Positions 1-8,644 of a DNA stretch of 64,000 nt are shown here, one piece after another. A model generated the notes under the pieces. It saw only the letters and a program-made list of their open reading frames with translations, searched no databases and had not been told where the DNA came from. Made by a program: the position numbers and the translations under genes. The first letter of the stretch is position 1, and each line of letters begins with the position of its first letter. The stretch comes from Halobacterium noricense (GTDB lineage: Archaea; Halobacteriota; Halobacteria; Halobacteriales; Halobacteriaceae): positions 1,178,001-1,242,000 of the forward strand of contig NZ_CP089468.1 of the NCBI RefSeq assembly GCF_021233435.1, in the 5' to 3' direction.

Positions 1-694
1 CTGTGCCGCGATGACTGACGTCGACGAGTGTGAGAAGCGGCCCGAGCTTGCTCACAAGATTAACGCGGACGCACCAGAAGCGATGGCTCGCCGGTGTTCT
101 GACCGCGGAATCGGGTTTGTCCACGTCTCGACGGACTACGTCTTCGACGGCGAAACGGACGAGCAATACGGCGAGGAGAGTGAACCGAACCCACTACAGG
201 TGTACGGCCAGTCGAAGCTGGCTGGCGACCGGAACGTCCGTTCGGCTCACGACTCCCCGCTTGTCGTGCGACCGTCGTTCGTATACGGTGTCAATCGAGC
301 GCACGAGACAGCGGAACTAGACGGATTCCCGGTGTGGGTGCGTTCGCGCCTTACGGCCGGTCAGGCCGTTCCCCTGTTCACGGACCAGTACGTGACGCCA
401 AGCCGCGCTGGTTCGACAGCGGAGACGCTACTGGATTTAATCGACGACGGGGCGTCCGGAACGTACCACGTCGCCGCTCGGTCCTGTGTGACACCGTACG
501 AGTTTGGTCGCATAATCGCATCCACGATGGGTGTCGAGACTGATGCACTCGACAAAGGCTCGCAAAGCGACGTTGACCGGCCAGCAGCGCGTCCTTCAAA
601 TACGTGTCTCGACGTCGAGAAAGTCGAAGCACGATTCGGTCGTTCCCAGCCGACGCTGCAACAAGATGTTGATGCGATTGCGTCGTACTTCTAG
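1..694 (+). CDS. rmlD: dTDP-4-dehydrorhamnose reductase RmlD (5' end outside window)
   Basis: Last step of dTDP-L-rhamnose synthesis: NADPH reduction of dTDP-4-keto-rhamnose, in the cytoplasm. The frame is open from base 2 and reads CAAMTDVDECE before the first ATG at 11. That matches the conserved N-C-A-A-x-T-x-V-D-x-x-E block of RmlD, so the ATG is internal and the N-terminal Rossmann strand lies upstream of the window. The SDR catalytic region is visible as HVSTDYVFDG and then YGQSKLAGD, which contains the YxxxK pair. Haloferax calls the orthologue Agl14. It converges on the small zinc-ribbon gene with a 4-bp overlap of stop codons; rmlA and rmlC follow on the other strand. Family assignment is firm. 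Confidence 0.93.
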   Translation, partial: CAAMTDVDECEKRPELAHKINADAPEAMARRCSDRGIGFVHVSTDYVFDGETDEQYGEESEPNPLQVYGQSKLAGDRNVRSAHDSPLVVRPSFVYGVNRAHETAELDGFPVWVRSRLTAGQAVPLFTDQYVTPSRAGSTAETLLDLIDDGASGTYHVAARSCVTPYEFGRIIASTMGVETDALDKGSQSDVDRPAARPSNTCLDVEKVEARFGRSQPTLQQDVDAIASYF

Positions 695-870
695 ATCTGG
701 TACTTGCCGCGACTGTCGAGGAAGAATTCTTGTTCTTCCTCGGAGAGGTCGTCGAAGCGGAGAACTTCCTGACAGTCCTCGCGTGGGCACTTCATTACGC
801 GGTTGTCTTCGAGTTCGTTCGCTGCGACGACGGTCCCGCACTCCGGGCACGAGTGAGTGATGATGCGCAT
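691..870 (-). CDS. small zinc-ribbon protein, 59 aa
   Basis: A 59-residue protein with two metal-binding pairs: CPECG near residue 8 and KCPREDC near residue 28. A short acidic tail (FDDLSEEEQEFFLDS) follows. The layout is that of the many tiny haloarchaeal zinc-finger proteins; no enzyme activity can be assigned. Its start lies 2 bp from the rmlA stop, so it is probably the last cistron of the rmlC-rmlA transcript. Its stop overlaps the rmlD stop. The clean Cys spacing and tight packing make it a credible gene. Confidence 0.75.
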   Translation of the reverse strand: MRIITHSCPECGTVVAANELEDNRVMKCPREDCQEVLRFDDLSEEEQEFFLDSRGKYQI

Positions 871-872
871 CG

Positions 873-1946
873 TTAGAGGTGTAACTGGGAGTTCTCGCCG
901 ACGACCATGCGGCGGCCTTCCGGGAGCATGCCTTCGGCGCTCTCGACCTGTGCTGCACGACCGATGAGACTATCGATGATACGGCCGTTCGTAGTCACTT
1001 CTGACTCGCCGACGATAACCGTATTCTCGATGTGGGGGCCGGCGATTCGTGTATTCTCACCGATGGACGTGTACGGGCCGACGTAACTGCCATCCTCTAT
1101 TGTCACGTCGTCCGCAATGGAGACGGGCCCGCGGACGACTGCGCCGCTTTCGATTGTCGCCGATCTGGCCAGCTGGACGCGGCCGTTTACTTCTGCACCC
1201 TCCTCGACTGTTCCGTCGAGGGAGCGCTTCTGGCTCTCGAGCACGAGGCGGTTCGCTTCAAGGATATCCCCGGGTTTGCCGGTGTCTTTCCACCAGCCTT
1301 CGACGACGTGTGAGTCAATCTTATAGCCGTCCTCAAGGAGCAGCTGGATCGCATCTGTGATTTCGAGTTCGCCGCGCCAGGATGGTTCGAGCCGGTCGAT
1401 TGCATCGAAGACGGCTGGCGAGAACACGTAGATGCCGATAAGCGCAAGGTCACTCGGCGGGTCGTCGGGCTTCTCAACGAGTCCCTCGACGTTTCCGTCG
1501 ACATCGACGTCCGCGATGCCGAACTGCTGTGGGTTGTCGACGTGTTGGAGAGAGATTCCCGCGCCGTAGTCGCCCGCCTTGAAACTCTCGACGAGCTCCG
1601 AAATACCCTGGTTCAGGATGTTGTCGCCGAGGTACATCACGAAGTCGTCGTCGCCGACGAACTCTCGCGCGCAGCCCGCGGCGTGGGCGAGTCCGAGCGG
1701 GTTCCCTTGGACGATGTACGTGACGTCAACGCCGTACTTCGACCCGTCACCGACGAGGTTCTGAATCTCCTCGCGGCCGACGTTCCCGAGGATAATCCCG
1801 ATTTCAGTAATGCCGGCTTCCTTGAGGTCTTCGATAGCGTACTCGAGAACCGGTTTGTTCGCGACGGGGACGAGCTGCTTCGGTCCGGTGTGCGTAATCG
1901 GACGGAGGCGTGTTCCCGTCCCACCCGAGAGAATGACGCCTTTCAT
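873..1946 (-). CDS. rmlA: glucose-1-phosphate thymidylyltransferase, long form
   Basis: Makes dTDP-glucose from dTTP and glucose-1-phosphate, the first committed step to dTDP-rhamnose. The N-terminal nucleotidyltransferase fold has GGTGTRLRP near residue 8 and the PKQLVPVANKP substrate loop near residue 22. The metal-binding YLGDN follows, then EKPDDPPSDLALIG. Beyond about residue 240 the chain becomes hexapeptide-like (left-handed beta helix), which gives the 357-aa long form common in archaea and actinobacteria rather than the ~290-aa enterobacterial form. The Haloferax counterpart is Agl11. The start ATG is 3 bp past the rmlC stop, so the two are co-transcribed. Confidence 0.93.
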   Translation of the reverse strand: MKGVILSGGTGTRLRPITHTGPKQLVPVANKPVLEYAIEDLKEAGITEIGIILGNVGREEIQNLVGDGSKYGVDVTYIVQGNPLGLAHAAGCAREFVGDDDFVMYLGDNILNQGISELVESFKAGDYGAGISLQHVDNPQQFGIADVDVDGNVEGLVEKPDDPPSDLALIGIYVFSPAVFDAIDRLEPSWRGELEITDAIQLLLEDGYKIDSHVVEGWWKDTGKPGDILEANRLVLESQKRSLDGTVEEGAEVNGRVQLARSATIESGAVVRGPVSIADDVTIEDGSYVGPYTSIGENTRIAGPHIENTVIVGESEVTTNGRIIDSLIGRAAQVESAEGMLPEGRRMVVGENSQLHL

Positions 1947-1948
1947 CG

Positions 1949-2410
1949 TCAGTGAGTCTCTTCATCCCAGTCCATAGGAATTTCGTCTGTATCCGGCGGC
2001 AGACGCTCCTCGTCGGGGTCTTCGTAGTCATAGAGGTTCGTCGGGAAGTTGAGGAGGATCGCTTGTTCGTTACCGAGGACTTTGAACCCGTGCCAGCACT
2101 CGCCGGGGATGCGGATCGCCTGTTGGTTGTGTTCGCCGATGACGAACTCGTTCACTTCGCCCTGGGTCGGGGAGTCGTCGCGATCGTCGTAGATGCCGAC
2201 CTTGATGCGACCTTGCGGGCAGATGAAGTGATCGACCTGCCCGCGCGTGTGGCGGTGCCAGGCGCGGATGACGCCGGGGTAGCTGAGAGAGTAGTAGGAC
2301 ATCGCCGGCTCGGGATCGTACTCCTCCCAGTCCTCGCGGAACACTTCGACGAGGTGGCCGCGCTCGTCGGCGTTTACTTGGAGGTCGCGGACTTCGACAT
2401 CGTTAATCAT
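1949..2410 (-). CDS. rmlC: dTDP-4-dehydrorhamnose 3,5-epimerase-like cupin
   Basis: A 153-aa cupin of the RmlC family, epimerising C3 and C5 of dTDP-4-keto-6-deoxyglucose. Characteristic blocks are DERGHLVEVFRED, SYPGVIRAWHRH with its catalytic-type His, DHFICPQG, and IPGECWHGFKVLG. It is shorter than bacterial RmlC (~180 aa) and fits the archaeal Agl13 type. It is the first gene of the rmlC-rmlA-zinc-ribbon transcript. The 145-bp gap upstream separates it from a divergent broken flippase gene and must carry its promoter. Confidence 0.88.
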   Translation of the reverse strand: MINDVEVRDLQVNADERGHLVEVFREDWEEYDPEPAMSYYSLSYPGVIRAWHRHTRGQVDHFICPQGRIKVGIYDDRDDSPTQGEVNEFVIGEHNQQAIRIPGECWHGFKVLGNEQAILLNFPTNLYDYEDPDEERLPPDTDEIPMDWDEETH

Positions 2411-2555
2411 GCGTAGTGAATTCCTCCGTGTAGCTAACCATCACGTGTTTGAAACAGGACATGGAGTAAAAAGGTGCGGATGCAGTGGTCGACAAGCGTC
2501 GATTAATCGCTTTGAGAAAACTGACATCCCCATTCGTTTTCGTGAGTTATAACTG

Positions 2556-2932
2556 ATGAATATCCCTCAATCGAGTATTCGAGTATTTGCCGCGAGAGCC
2601 TCTAGCAGCGTGATCGTTTTCCTCGGGATCACGTACTTTGCTGGTGAACTTGGGTCTCACGGGATGAGGGTATTCTTCTTTTTCCAAGCGTTTCTGGGGA
2701 TGATCGCCATCCCGGCGGACTGCGGTATCGGAACCGGTGTGACGAAACGGCTCAGTGGGCGCGAATCCTCTAGCACGGTTCTCTTGACGGCAGTCCTCCT
2801 GAAGGCATACTGCTACTGTCGTTCCTCGCGTGATCACTATAACGACTACCTCAGCGCCGGCCTCATTGCACGTACTGCCACTCGGTCTTCAGGAAGCAGC
2901 GAACCCGACCATGCAAGTCTTATAGGACGAAC
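2556..2932 (+). pseudogene. Wzx-type flippase, N-terminal relic
   Basis: The first ~85 residues read as a normal polysaccharide flippase N-terminus (SIRVFAARASSSVIVFLGITY, then GIGTGVTKRLSGRE). The frame is then lost around base 2805. The family signal continues in another frame as LPLGLQEAANPTMQVL, which matches the third-helix region of haloarchaeal flippases, and stops at the miniature IS6 element. At least one frameshift and a complete loss of the C-terminal ~350 residues make it non-functional. It sits just upstream of sugar-nucleotide genes, so it was probably the exporter of an older version of this glycan locus; an intact flippase lies at 5601. Confidence 0.82.
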
Positions 2933-3003
2933 GGCACTGTCTAGTTAAGCACGGCTTCTGCTGGTGTTACTCACTTCTCAAACTGGCTTAACTAGACAGT
3001 GCC
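2933..3003. mobile_element. 71-bp miniature element built from two IS6-type ends
   Basis: The element begins GGCACTGTCTAGTTAAG and ends with the exact reverse complement. Its left 36 bp equal the left end of the element at 8645-9388, and its right ~34 bp equal the right end of that element. The whole transposase interior is missing. It therefore derives from an IS6-type copy by internal deletion and could move only in trans. The 8 bp on either side (ggacgaac and gcacgaca) match only partly, so the target duplication is absent or decayed. It truncates the flippase relic. Confidence 0.85.
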
Positions 3004-3060
3004 GCACGACAGAATAAGTCAATCGATGGACCAGAATCTCTGGAACAGGGGTATCTCTGA

Positions 3061-4059
3061 TCACAGTACGTCACGCCACTGATCGGAAACAACATCCACA
3101 CTGTAGTTGTTGAGTACATGCTGTCTCCCCGCAGTACCCATCGCCGCCCGTTTCTTGTCATTATCGAGTAACTCACGGATTGCTGCTTCGAAGCCATTAA
3201 TATCTCCTTCAGAGATGACTCGACCAACGTCGTTGGTGATGATACTGCTTGGCCCCGGGTGATCAGAGGCGACGACGGGCGTCTCGCAGGCGAGTGCTTC
3301 GATGAGAACAATACCGAAGAATTCCCGCCACCGTGCCCGTTTTAGCGATGGGAGGACCTTCAGCGAGGCACGGTTGTATGCATTCACGAGGGCGTCCGTA
3401 TTGTCCAAAAAGCCTAAGAATTCGACGTTGTCTTGTGTTCGAGAGCGGCGTTCAAGTTCCGCCTCGTAATCGCCGTCACCAGCAAACCAGAACTCAATAT
3501 CGGGATTACGCTCTGAAAGAGTCAATAGGAGTTCAATCCCTTTTTGTTCGACGAGTCGACCGACGAACAACACGATATCGTCGTCTGTCTGTTCCTGTGG
3601 TCGTGACTCGAACGCCGTCGGATCACAACAGTGGGGGATGACGGTGCTATCCACACCGAACGCTGAGATTAGTGACTGTCGGGCGGCCTCGGTGACAGTG
3701 ACCACGTCGCTTCGGGAGAGAAACGACCGCCACGCCGCCCGAACGGCTGGGTTCAGATCGTAGTACAGGTCGTTCTCCCAGTGGGTGAACGAGGTGAAAA
3801 ATATAGGGCGCTTGCCGAGATACACCGCGGGGAGCAGGGGCAACACCGACAGGGCGTACGGAGGAATGCTGACAATCCATCGGTACTTTTGTGTCGTGAC
3901 GTACTGTTTCCAGTATGAAATCGGCTGTTTCACTACGCCCCGGTGGCTGATTGTCCGCAAACGACCGACAGTACCAGACGCTTCGAGGTTTAGAAACGGA
4001 CGATACATGCTGCCGGGTGTATCGTCAAACCAGAGCATCAAATTAGTGACTGAAGACAT
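3061..4059 (-). CDS. GT4-family glycosyltransferase
   Basis: A 332-aa retaining glycosyltransferase with a GT-B fold. The C-terminal domain shows IVLFVGRLVEQKGIELLL, the family's donor-site strand and loop, followed by FAGDGDYEAELE and VEFLGFLDNTDALVNAYNRA. It ends with FFGIVLIEALACETPVVAS, the E-x7-E-type motif that contacts the nucleotide sugar. The acceptor-binding N-terminal half is short and begins MSSVTNLMLWFDD, a little abbreviated for the family. It stands alone on the minus strand next to IS debris. The sugar transferred cannot be told from sequence. Confidence 0.87.
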   Translation of the reverse strand: MSSVTNLMLWFDDTPGSMYRPFLNLEASGTVGRLRTISHRGVVKQPISYWKQYVTTQKYRWIVSIPPYALSVLPLLPAVYLGKRPIFFTSFTHWENDLYYDLNPAVRAAWRSFLSRSDVVTVTEAARQSLISAFGVDSTVIPHCCDPTAFESRPQEQTDDDIVLFVGRLVEQKGIELLLTLSERNPDIEFWFAGDGDYEAELERRSRTQDNVEFLGFLDNTDALVNAYNRASLKVLPSLKRARWREFFGIVLIEALACETPVVASDHPGPSSIITNDVGRVISEGDINGFEAAIRELLDNDKKRAAMGTAGRQHVLNNYSVDVVSDQWRDVL

Positions 4060-4648
4060 TATCTCCGAATTGGCGAACCGGCATTAAAATCGTTCTGCTC
4101 TCGTCGCGTCCTAGATTTTATAATCAGAAGTTGCTTAATAGCTCTTCTGAACTACCTTATGTCAAGACATCTATCTAATTGTAGATTGCCCAATAATTCT
4201 ATATTAAACTTCTGTTCATATTTAACTATATCTATATTATTCCAATATTAAATAGAATAAAATAATTAAAGAGGACTCAGCAGAGGGTGGAGCTGCGAGA
4301 TCAAACATGAACCCCTGGGAAGGTGACGCTTCCTGTGTTTATCGACTGCGTCTGCCAGCAAGGCCGATACGACATACACGGGATGGCGCGTCACGGCTAC
4401 CACTTGACGCCCGGCAGTGGAAGTGAAACCCCCGCAATATCTTTCAATTTAATGCCGAAAATACTCATCTGGATTTGGGAGATTAAACACAAAAAATAGT
4501 TATTTTTTCGGTTAGTATTAACTATTCATTCTATTACCACACTCGTGGAAACACCGGAAATATTAGTATATTCACTAAAACTCGGGTACCAGCGTTTCAC
4601 TTTCAAACTACCCCAGCCAGACAGAACCAAACCACACAAAATATAGTA
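4060..4648. other. AT-rich non-coding stretch with IS debris
   Basis: No intact gene is seen. Most of it is strikingly AT-rich compared with the rest of the window (runs such as attaaatagaataaaataat near 4250). An ISH3-type transposase scrap sits in the middle. The last 100 bp precede the FkbM gene and presumably carry its promoter; several TATA-like stretches compete and none can be singled out. Confidence 0.6.
4323..4425 (+). pseudogene. ISH3-family transposase scrap
   Basis: Translation from 4323 gives VTLPVFIDCVCQQGRYD followed by HGMARHGYHLTPG. This lines up with VEFPVYIDCTYLNGRYD and HGVARHGYAADAP in the full ISH3-type transposase at 29107-30273. Only about 35 codons survive and no terminal repeats are seen. 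It is a dead remnant of an older insertion. Confidence 0.75.
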
Positions 4649-5494
4649 ATGGCGTATCATTTGAAAACTATGCTTCTTACAAAACTACTCCAGCACGCCC
4701 GAAATACACTATATGCAGGAAAAGTACGTACAGCGATTCATCGGCTCAGAATACATACGTTTCTGTCAGATGCCTATTGGGATCTTCTGTATCGTATTTC
4801 TGATAATGAAAAACAGTACACGATCCAGAACCAAAAAATAACATTTCGGACGGATACCTTCGCCGAATTCATACGGTTTAGAAATTTTGTCGGAGAACGC
4901 CCAAATATTGAGGATGTTCTGGCGTCTCTCGATGTGAACGATGTCTTCTATGATATAGGTGCCAACGTCGGAACGTACACGTGTTTCGCCGCGTCGAAAC
5001 TGGATAATAGGAATGTTATCGCTTTCGAACCCGAACCGAATAATGTGAAAAAATTGAGGAAAAATCTCGAAATAAATAATGTTGACGCTAAAATTCTCGA
5101 AGTTGCCTTATCGGATACGAACGGTACAATAGATTTCGCTCTCACCGGTGACGAAGCTGGTGAAGGAGAACACGCAATTGCTACCGACAGCGACAGTAAA
5201 AGTATTGAAGTCCAGACTGCGAGGGGGAATTCGATAATCGAAGAGCGTGGCTTACCAATGCCCACTGTCGTGAAAATAGATGTCGAAGGCGCAGAACTAT
5301 CCGTCCTTCGGGGGATGGAACACGTTCTCCAGAAGAGTTGCCGTCTGGTCTATGTTGAAGTTCATCCTGATAAGCTTGAGAATTTTAATTCAAAACCTTC
5401 TGAGGTAGAATCAATTCTTGAAGATGCTGGTTTTACTATTAACAAACTAACACAGCGTAGGAGTGAATATTTCATCAAGGGAAAGAAAAAGTAA
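4649..5494 (+). CDS. FkbM-family methyltransferase
   Basis: A SAM-dependent O-methyltransferase, 281 aa, likely to cap or decorate a sugar. The SAM-binding glycine motif is FYDIGANVGTYT near residue 107. It is followed by VIAFEPEPNNVKKLRKNL and the FkbM signature VVKIDVEGAELSVLRGME near residue 208, then YVEVHPDKL. The N-terminal ~95 residues are variable, as usual. Codon use is AT-rich, like the flippase that follows at 5601, which suggests the two were acquired together. The start ATG at 4649 is the first in frame after the AT-rich stretch. Confidence 0.88.
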   Translation: MAYHLKTMLLTKLLQHARNTLYAGKVRTAIHRLRIHTFLSDAYWDLLYRISDNEKQYTIQNQKITFRTDTFAEFIRFRNFVGERPNIEDVLASLDVNDVFYDIGANVGTYTCFAASKLDNRNVIAFEPEPNNVKKLRKNLEINNVDAKILEVALSDTNGTIDFALTGDEAGEGEHAIATDSDSKSIEVQTARGNSIIEERGLPMPTVVKIDVEGAELSVLRGMEHVLQKSCRLVYVEVHPDKLENFNSKPSEVESILEDAGFTINKLTQRRSEYFIKGKKK

Positions 5495-5600
5495 AATCCA
5501 ATTTATAAATATTTGGGTGAATTTATCTTGACATACATATCCCGGAACGGGACTTAGATGGTACACCTTTTACCCCCCCACTAATATAGTTCGTATACAG

Positions 5601-7112
5601 ATGCGAACTGGGATCCTTCCTAGATTCCTCTCGATTGTTGGGGCTAAGATTGCTACCCTTGTTTTGTCGTTACTGATAACCCCCATTCTCGTTCGTTTAC
5701 TCGGGAGTTCATCGTACGGTGACTATGCATTCGTTCTCTCGTTGCTCGGTATCACGATGATCCTCGCCAATGCAGGGATTTTCGACGGGACGCGGAAGTA
5801 CATCGCGGAGAACCGGGATCGGCTAAATTGGGCTGAGAAAGTTTTCGGATTCTATCTCCGTACCAGTGTACTGTTAGCGTCCCTTGCAGCTCTTGTGTTC
5901 GTCGTATTCTCATGGCTCGGTTTCGCTGAACAACTCTTCGCTTCGGACTTTTCTATCTACTTCTACCTTCTTGGTGGATTGATTATTGGCCGACAAGCTT
6001 ACTCGGTCGCTCGTGGCGGACTTATGGGACTCGGACTCGAAGGCCGGAGCGAACCCCTTAGAATCCTGCAAAAAGCTCTCTTCGGAGTATTCGGAATTTC
6101 ACTCGCTTATACCGGATATGGGGTGGCAGGCGTTCTTGCAGGTCACATCATTAGCACTCTCGTAGTCACAATTTTGGCCTTCTCAATATTATCCGACCAC
6201 CTTGATGTTGGAACTGTCCTTGCTCTGGAATCTGATGGGGTCCCGAAGAAGGAATTACTCTCCTTCAATCTTCTCAGTGTACTACTTATATTACTGACAG
6301 CATCGCTGTATCACGTCGATATTCTCCTTCTCCGTCCGATCTCGGGTAGTCAGAAAACCGGATACTATAAAGCAGCGCTTGTCATCGCTGAATTCCTCTG
6401 GTTTGTCCCGAATGCTCTCCAGACAATCCTTCTACACTCGACCTCGGAACTCTGGTCAAAGGATCGGACGAAACAAATTACGTCATTATCCTCCAAGACG
6501 ACGCGATATAATCTCTCTCTCGTTCTTCTCCTTGCAATTGGGCTTGCCGCCCTCGCTGACGATTTTATCCCGCTATACTACGGGGAAGAATTTAAAGCGT
6601 CCATCAACCCATTACTTCTCCTATTGCCCGGCGTAGTTGGCTTTGCGTTGGCTCGCCCGATTTTTGCAATTGGGCAGGGTAAGGGCTCGTTTCGAGGGTT
6701 AATCTTCGCAACGGGAGCAGCTGCATTATTAAATCTGGGTCTAAATCTTCTACTCATTCCTCAATACGGTGTATCTGGTGCTGCTACTGCGACTAGCGTC
6801 AGCTACGGTTTAATGATTGTTTTTCACGTATTGGCGGCACGCCGAATCGGATTCAATCCGATTGAGGATCTTCGGCTCTTGCAGATTTCTGTCGTCGCAG
6901 TACTATCCGCAGTCGTAATTGTTCTAATAGACGGTTTGCTCCACTCACCCCTTCTATCACTTCTTATTGTTCCACCTGTTGGTTTCATCGTCTACGCTAG
7001 TCTAACGGTACAATTCGGAGTTATTACACCGGATGAGATTGAAGAGGTCTCTTCCCGGATTCCCCCTCCGGTGGCTAAATATGTAGAGTATATTCTAGAC
7101 ATCTTTCGATAA
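5601..7112 (+). CDS. polysaccharide flippase (Wzx/MurJ-like, MOP superfamily)
   Basis: A 503-aa polytopic membrane protein expected to flip lipid-linked oligosaccharide across the cytoplasmic membrane. About 12-14 hydrophobic segments are visible. Family landmarks are the N-terminal RFLSIVGAKIATLVLSLLIT, GSSSYGDYAFVLSLLG, and the mid-protein YYKAALVIAEFLWFVPNALQ. The usual C-terminal LLLLLPGVVGFALARPIFAIG is followed by NLGLNLLLIPQYGVSGAA. It is complete and at normal family length. The TAA stop lies inside the 8-bp target duplication of the IS1595 element that follows, so the insertion left the protein intact. Confidence 0.93.
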   Translation: MRTGILPRFLSIVGAKIATLVLSLLITPILVRLLGSSSYGDYAFVLSLLGITMILANAGIFDGTRKYIAENRDRLNWAEKVFGFYLRTSVLLASLAALVFVVFSWLGFAEQLFASDFSIYFYLLGGLIIGRQAYSVARGGLMGLGLEGRSEPLRILQKALFGVFGISLAYTGYGVAGVLAGHIISTLVVTILAFSILSDHLDVGTVLALESDGVPKKELLSFNLLSVLLILLTASLYHVDILLLRPISGSQKTGYYKAALVIAEFLWFVPNALQTILLHSTSELWSKDRTKQITSLSSKTTRYNLSLVLLLAIGLAALADDFIPLYYGEEFKASINPLLLLLPGVVGFALARPIFAIGQGKGSFRGLIFATGAAALLNLGLNLLLIPQYGVSGAATATSVSYGLMIVFHVLAARRIGFNPIEDLRLLQISVVAVLSAVVIVLIDGLLHSPLLSLLIVPPVGFIVYASLTVQFGVITPDEIEEVSSRIPPPVAKYVEYILDIFR

Positions 7113-8113
7113 CGCTCATGTGTAGCATATTGTTGATTTCAGAGAGTCGCTTTGACAGCGTGTTTGAGTGCTTCTCGACCGGATTTTCTGAAGAGTTCGC
7201 TGCGTAGCTGAAAGGCGCGGAGATACTGTGTCAACTTGTCCTTCGAGACGCCTCGATGCGGCGAGAGCCAGCGTCGCGCCAGCGACGCGTGGCTCTCGCA
7301 CGTGTTCACGTGGATGTCTCCATCAGCGTATTCGCCGTCACCGTGGACGACGTATTTGCGGGTGAACTCGTCGTCGTCCTCAAGCGGGTCGTATGCCCGA
7401 AATCCGTCGGTGTAGACTGTTAGCGACTCCTCCTCGTGGTCAGCGAGGAGGAGTCGCACCGTCGATTCGTCTGCGGATTTCGCCGGGACGACGTACCGCT
7501 GTCCCGTTCCACGGTCAACGATGGTGAAGACGGGTGGTTTGTCTCCCTCGTACGAACCTCGTCCGCGCGTGGACAGGCCACGCGAGCGCGACGGTTGGTC
7601 GCGCTCGCGGCCTTTCAACCCCGCAGAGACGTACACTTCGTCGATTTCGACCGGTCCAACGAGGTCGAGTTGAGGCGCGTCGAGCGCTCTGGTGAAGCGC
7701 TCGACGCGCCGGTGCATCGTCTTGTAGGTCACATCGATCTCTCGCTGAAGTTGGCGAAGACTCGTATTGAACCGTAAGAACGCGTAAATCGAGAACAACC
7801 ACTTGCGGAGCGCAACCTTCGAGTGAGCGAAAATTGTGCCCGTCTTATCGTTGAACGTGCGGTCGCAATTCTTACAGAGATAGCGTTGAAACGCCCCATA
7901 GCTGCCGTTCTTGACCGTCCGGTCAGAACGGCAGCGAGGGCAGGAAACGCCGTCACGCCAGCGCACCTGTTCCAGCAGGTCCGCTGCGAGCGATTCCGAG
8001 CCAAACACATCGAGCGGAATCATTCGTGTCGGACACCGCTAGCGCGGTGTCCTTGCTCTCTTCGATTCCAGAGCGACAGCTGAACTGAATCAACAATCTC
8101 CTACAGAAGAGCG
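7113..8113 (-). mobile_element. IS1595-family insertion sequence, intact copy
   Basis: The 1,001-bp element has imperfect ~25-bp terminal inverted repeats: cgctcatgtgtagcatattg at the left and the complement of atctcctacagaagagcg at the right. It is flanked by a perfect 8-bp duplication ttcgataa at 7105-7112 and 8114-8121. Its single transposase gene reads on the minus strand. The intact duplication means no recombination through this copy since insertion. A mutated sister copy lies at 14806 in the opposite orientation. Confidence 0.92.
7139..8023 (-). CDS. IS1595-family transposase (ISXO2-like)
   Basis: A 294-aa DDE-type transposase. The N-terminal zinc ribbon has CPRCRSDRTVKNG and CKNCDRTF. 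The ISXO2-like catalytic domain has VGPVEIDEVYVSAG for the first acidic residue, TVYTDGFRAYDPLE for the second, and HVNTCESHASLARRWLSPHRG for the terminal part. No interruption is seen, so this copy may be active. The start MIPLDVFGSES is shared with the broken sister copy. Confidence 0.93.
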   Translation of the reverse strand: MIPLDVFGSESLAADLLEQVRWRDGVSCPRCRSDRTVKNGSYGAFQRYLCKNCDRTFNDKTGTIFAHSKVALRKWLFSIYAFLRFNTSLRQLQREIDVTYKTMHRRVERFTRALDAPQLDLVGPVEIDEVYVSAGLKGRERDQPSRSRGLSTRGRGSYEGDKPPVFTIVDRGTGQRYVVPAKSADESTVRLLLADHEEESLTVYTDGFRAYDPLEDDDEFTRKYVVHGDGEYADGDIHVNTCESHASLARRWLSPHRGVSKDKLTQYLRAFQLRSELFRKSGREALKHAVKATL

Positions 8114-8159
8114 TTCGATAATCGCGTACATGTCGACAACGAACGTCTCCTTGGGCGGA

Positions 8160-8644
8160 CTAATTAGAGGAAGAGACTGGAGCAGTATCGTTTTCTAGCC
8201 GTTCCTCAGCTTCCTCCTGATCTTCGGGATACCCAATATCGGTACGCCAGCCGTCCATACGGATGCGTCAATCGTCCGCCCAGAGTGCAACAGCAGGTCG
8301 ATTGCATCGCTGATCTCGTACTCGTCACGACCAGAGGGCTGGACCAGGTGGCAGGCGTGGAAAATCGCGGGCGTGAACGTGTAGAAGCCAGTTATTACGA
8401 GATCCGACGGCGGATCGTCGGGCTTCTCGACGACGTTCGTGATCTCCCCGTACTGATTGGTGTCACAAACTCCTTACCGACTCGCCTCGTCCCAATCCAC
8501 CTCTTCGACGAGGAACGCCGCATCTGCGCGGGACTCTCGCTGACGGTTGACCACATCTTCGAGGTTCGCTCGGAAGATGTTGTCCCCGAGCATCAGCCTG
8601 AAATCGTCGTCGACGTGCTCCTCGACAGTCAGGAGCGCGTGTGC
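8160..8644 (-). pseudogene. sugar-nucleotidyltransferase relic (AglF/GalU/RmlA superfamily)
   Basis: Reading the minus strand from 8640 gives LMLGDNIFRANLEDVV, then VEKPDDPPSDLVITGFYTF, then EYEISDAIDLLLHSGR. After a frame change it ends RMDGWRTDIGYPEDQEEAEE. These are the middle and C-terminal blocks of the archaeal glucose-1-phosphate uridylyl/thymidylyl-transferases. An in-frame stop follows WDEASR and the N-terminal third is cut off by the IS6-type element at 8645. It is clearly dead. The missing half is not on the far side of the IS, which points to a rearrangement. Confidence 0.83.
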
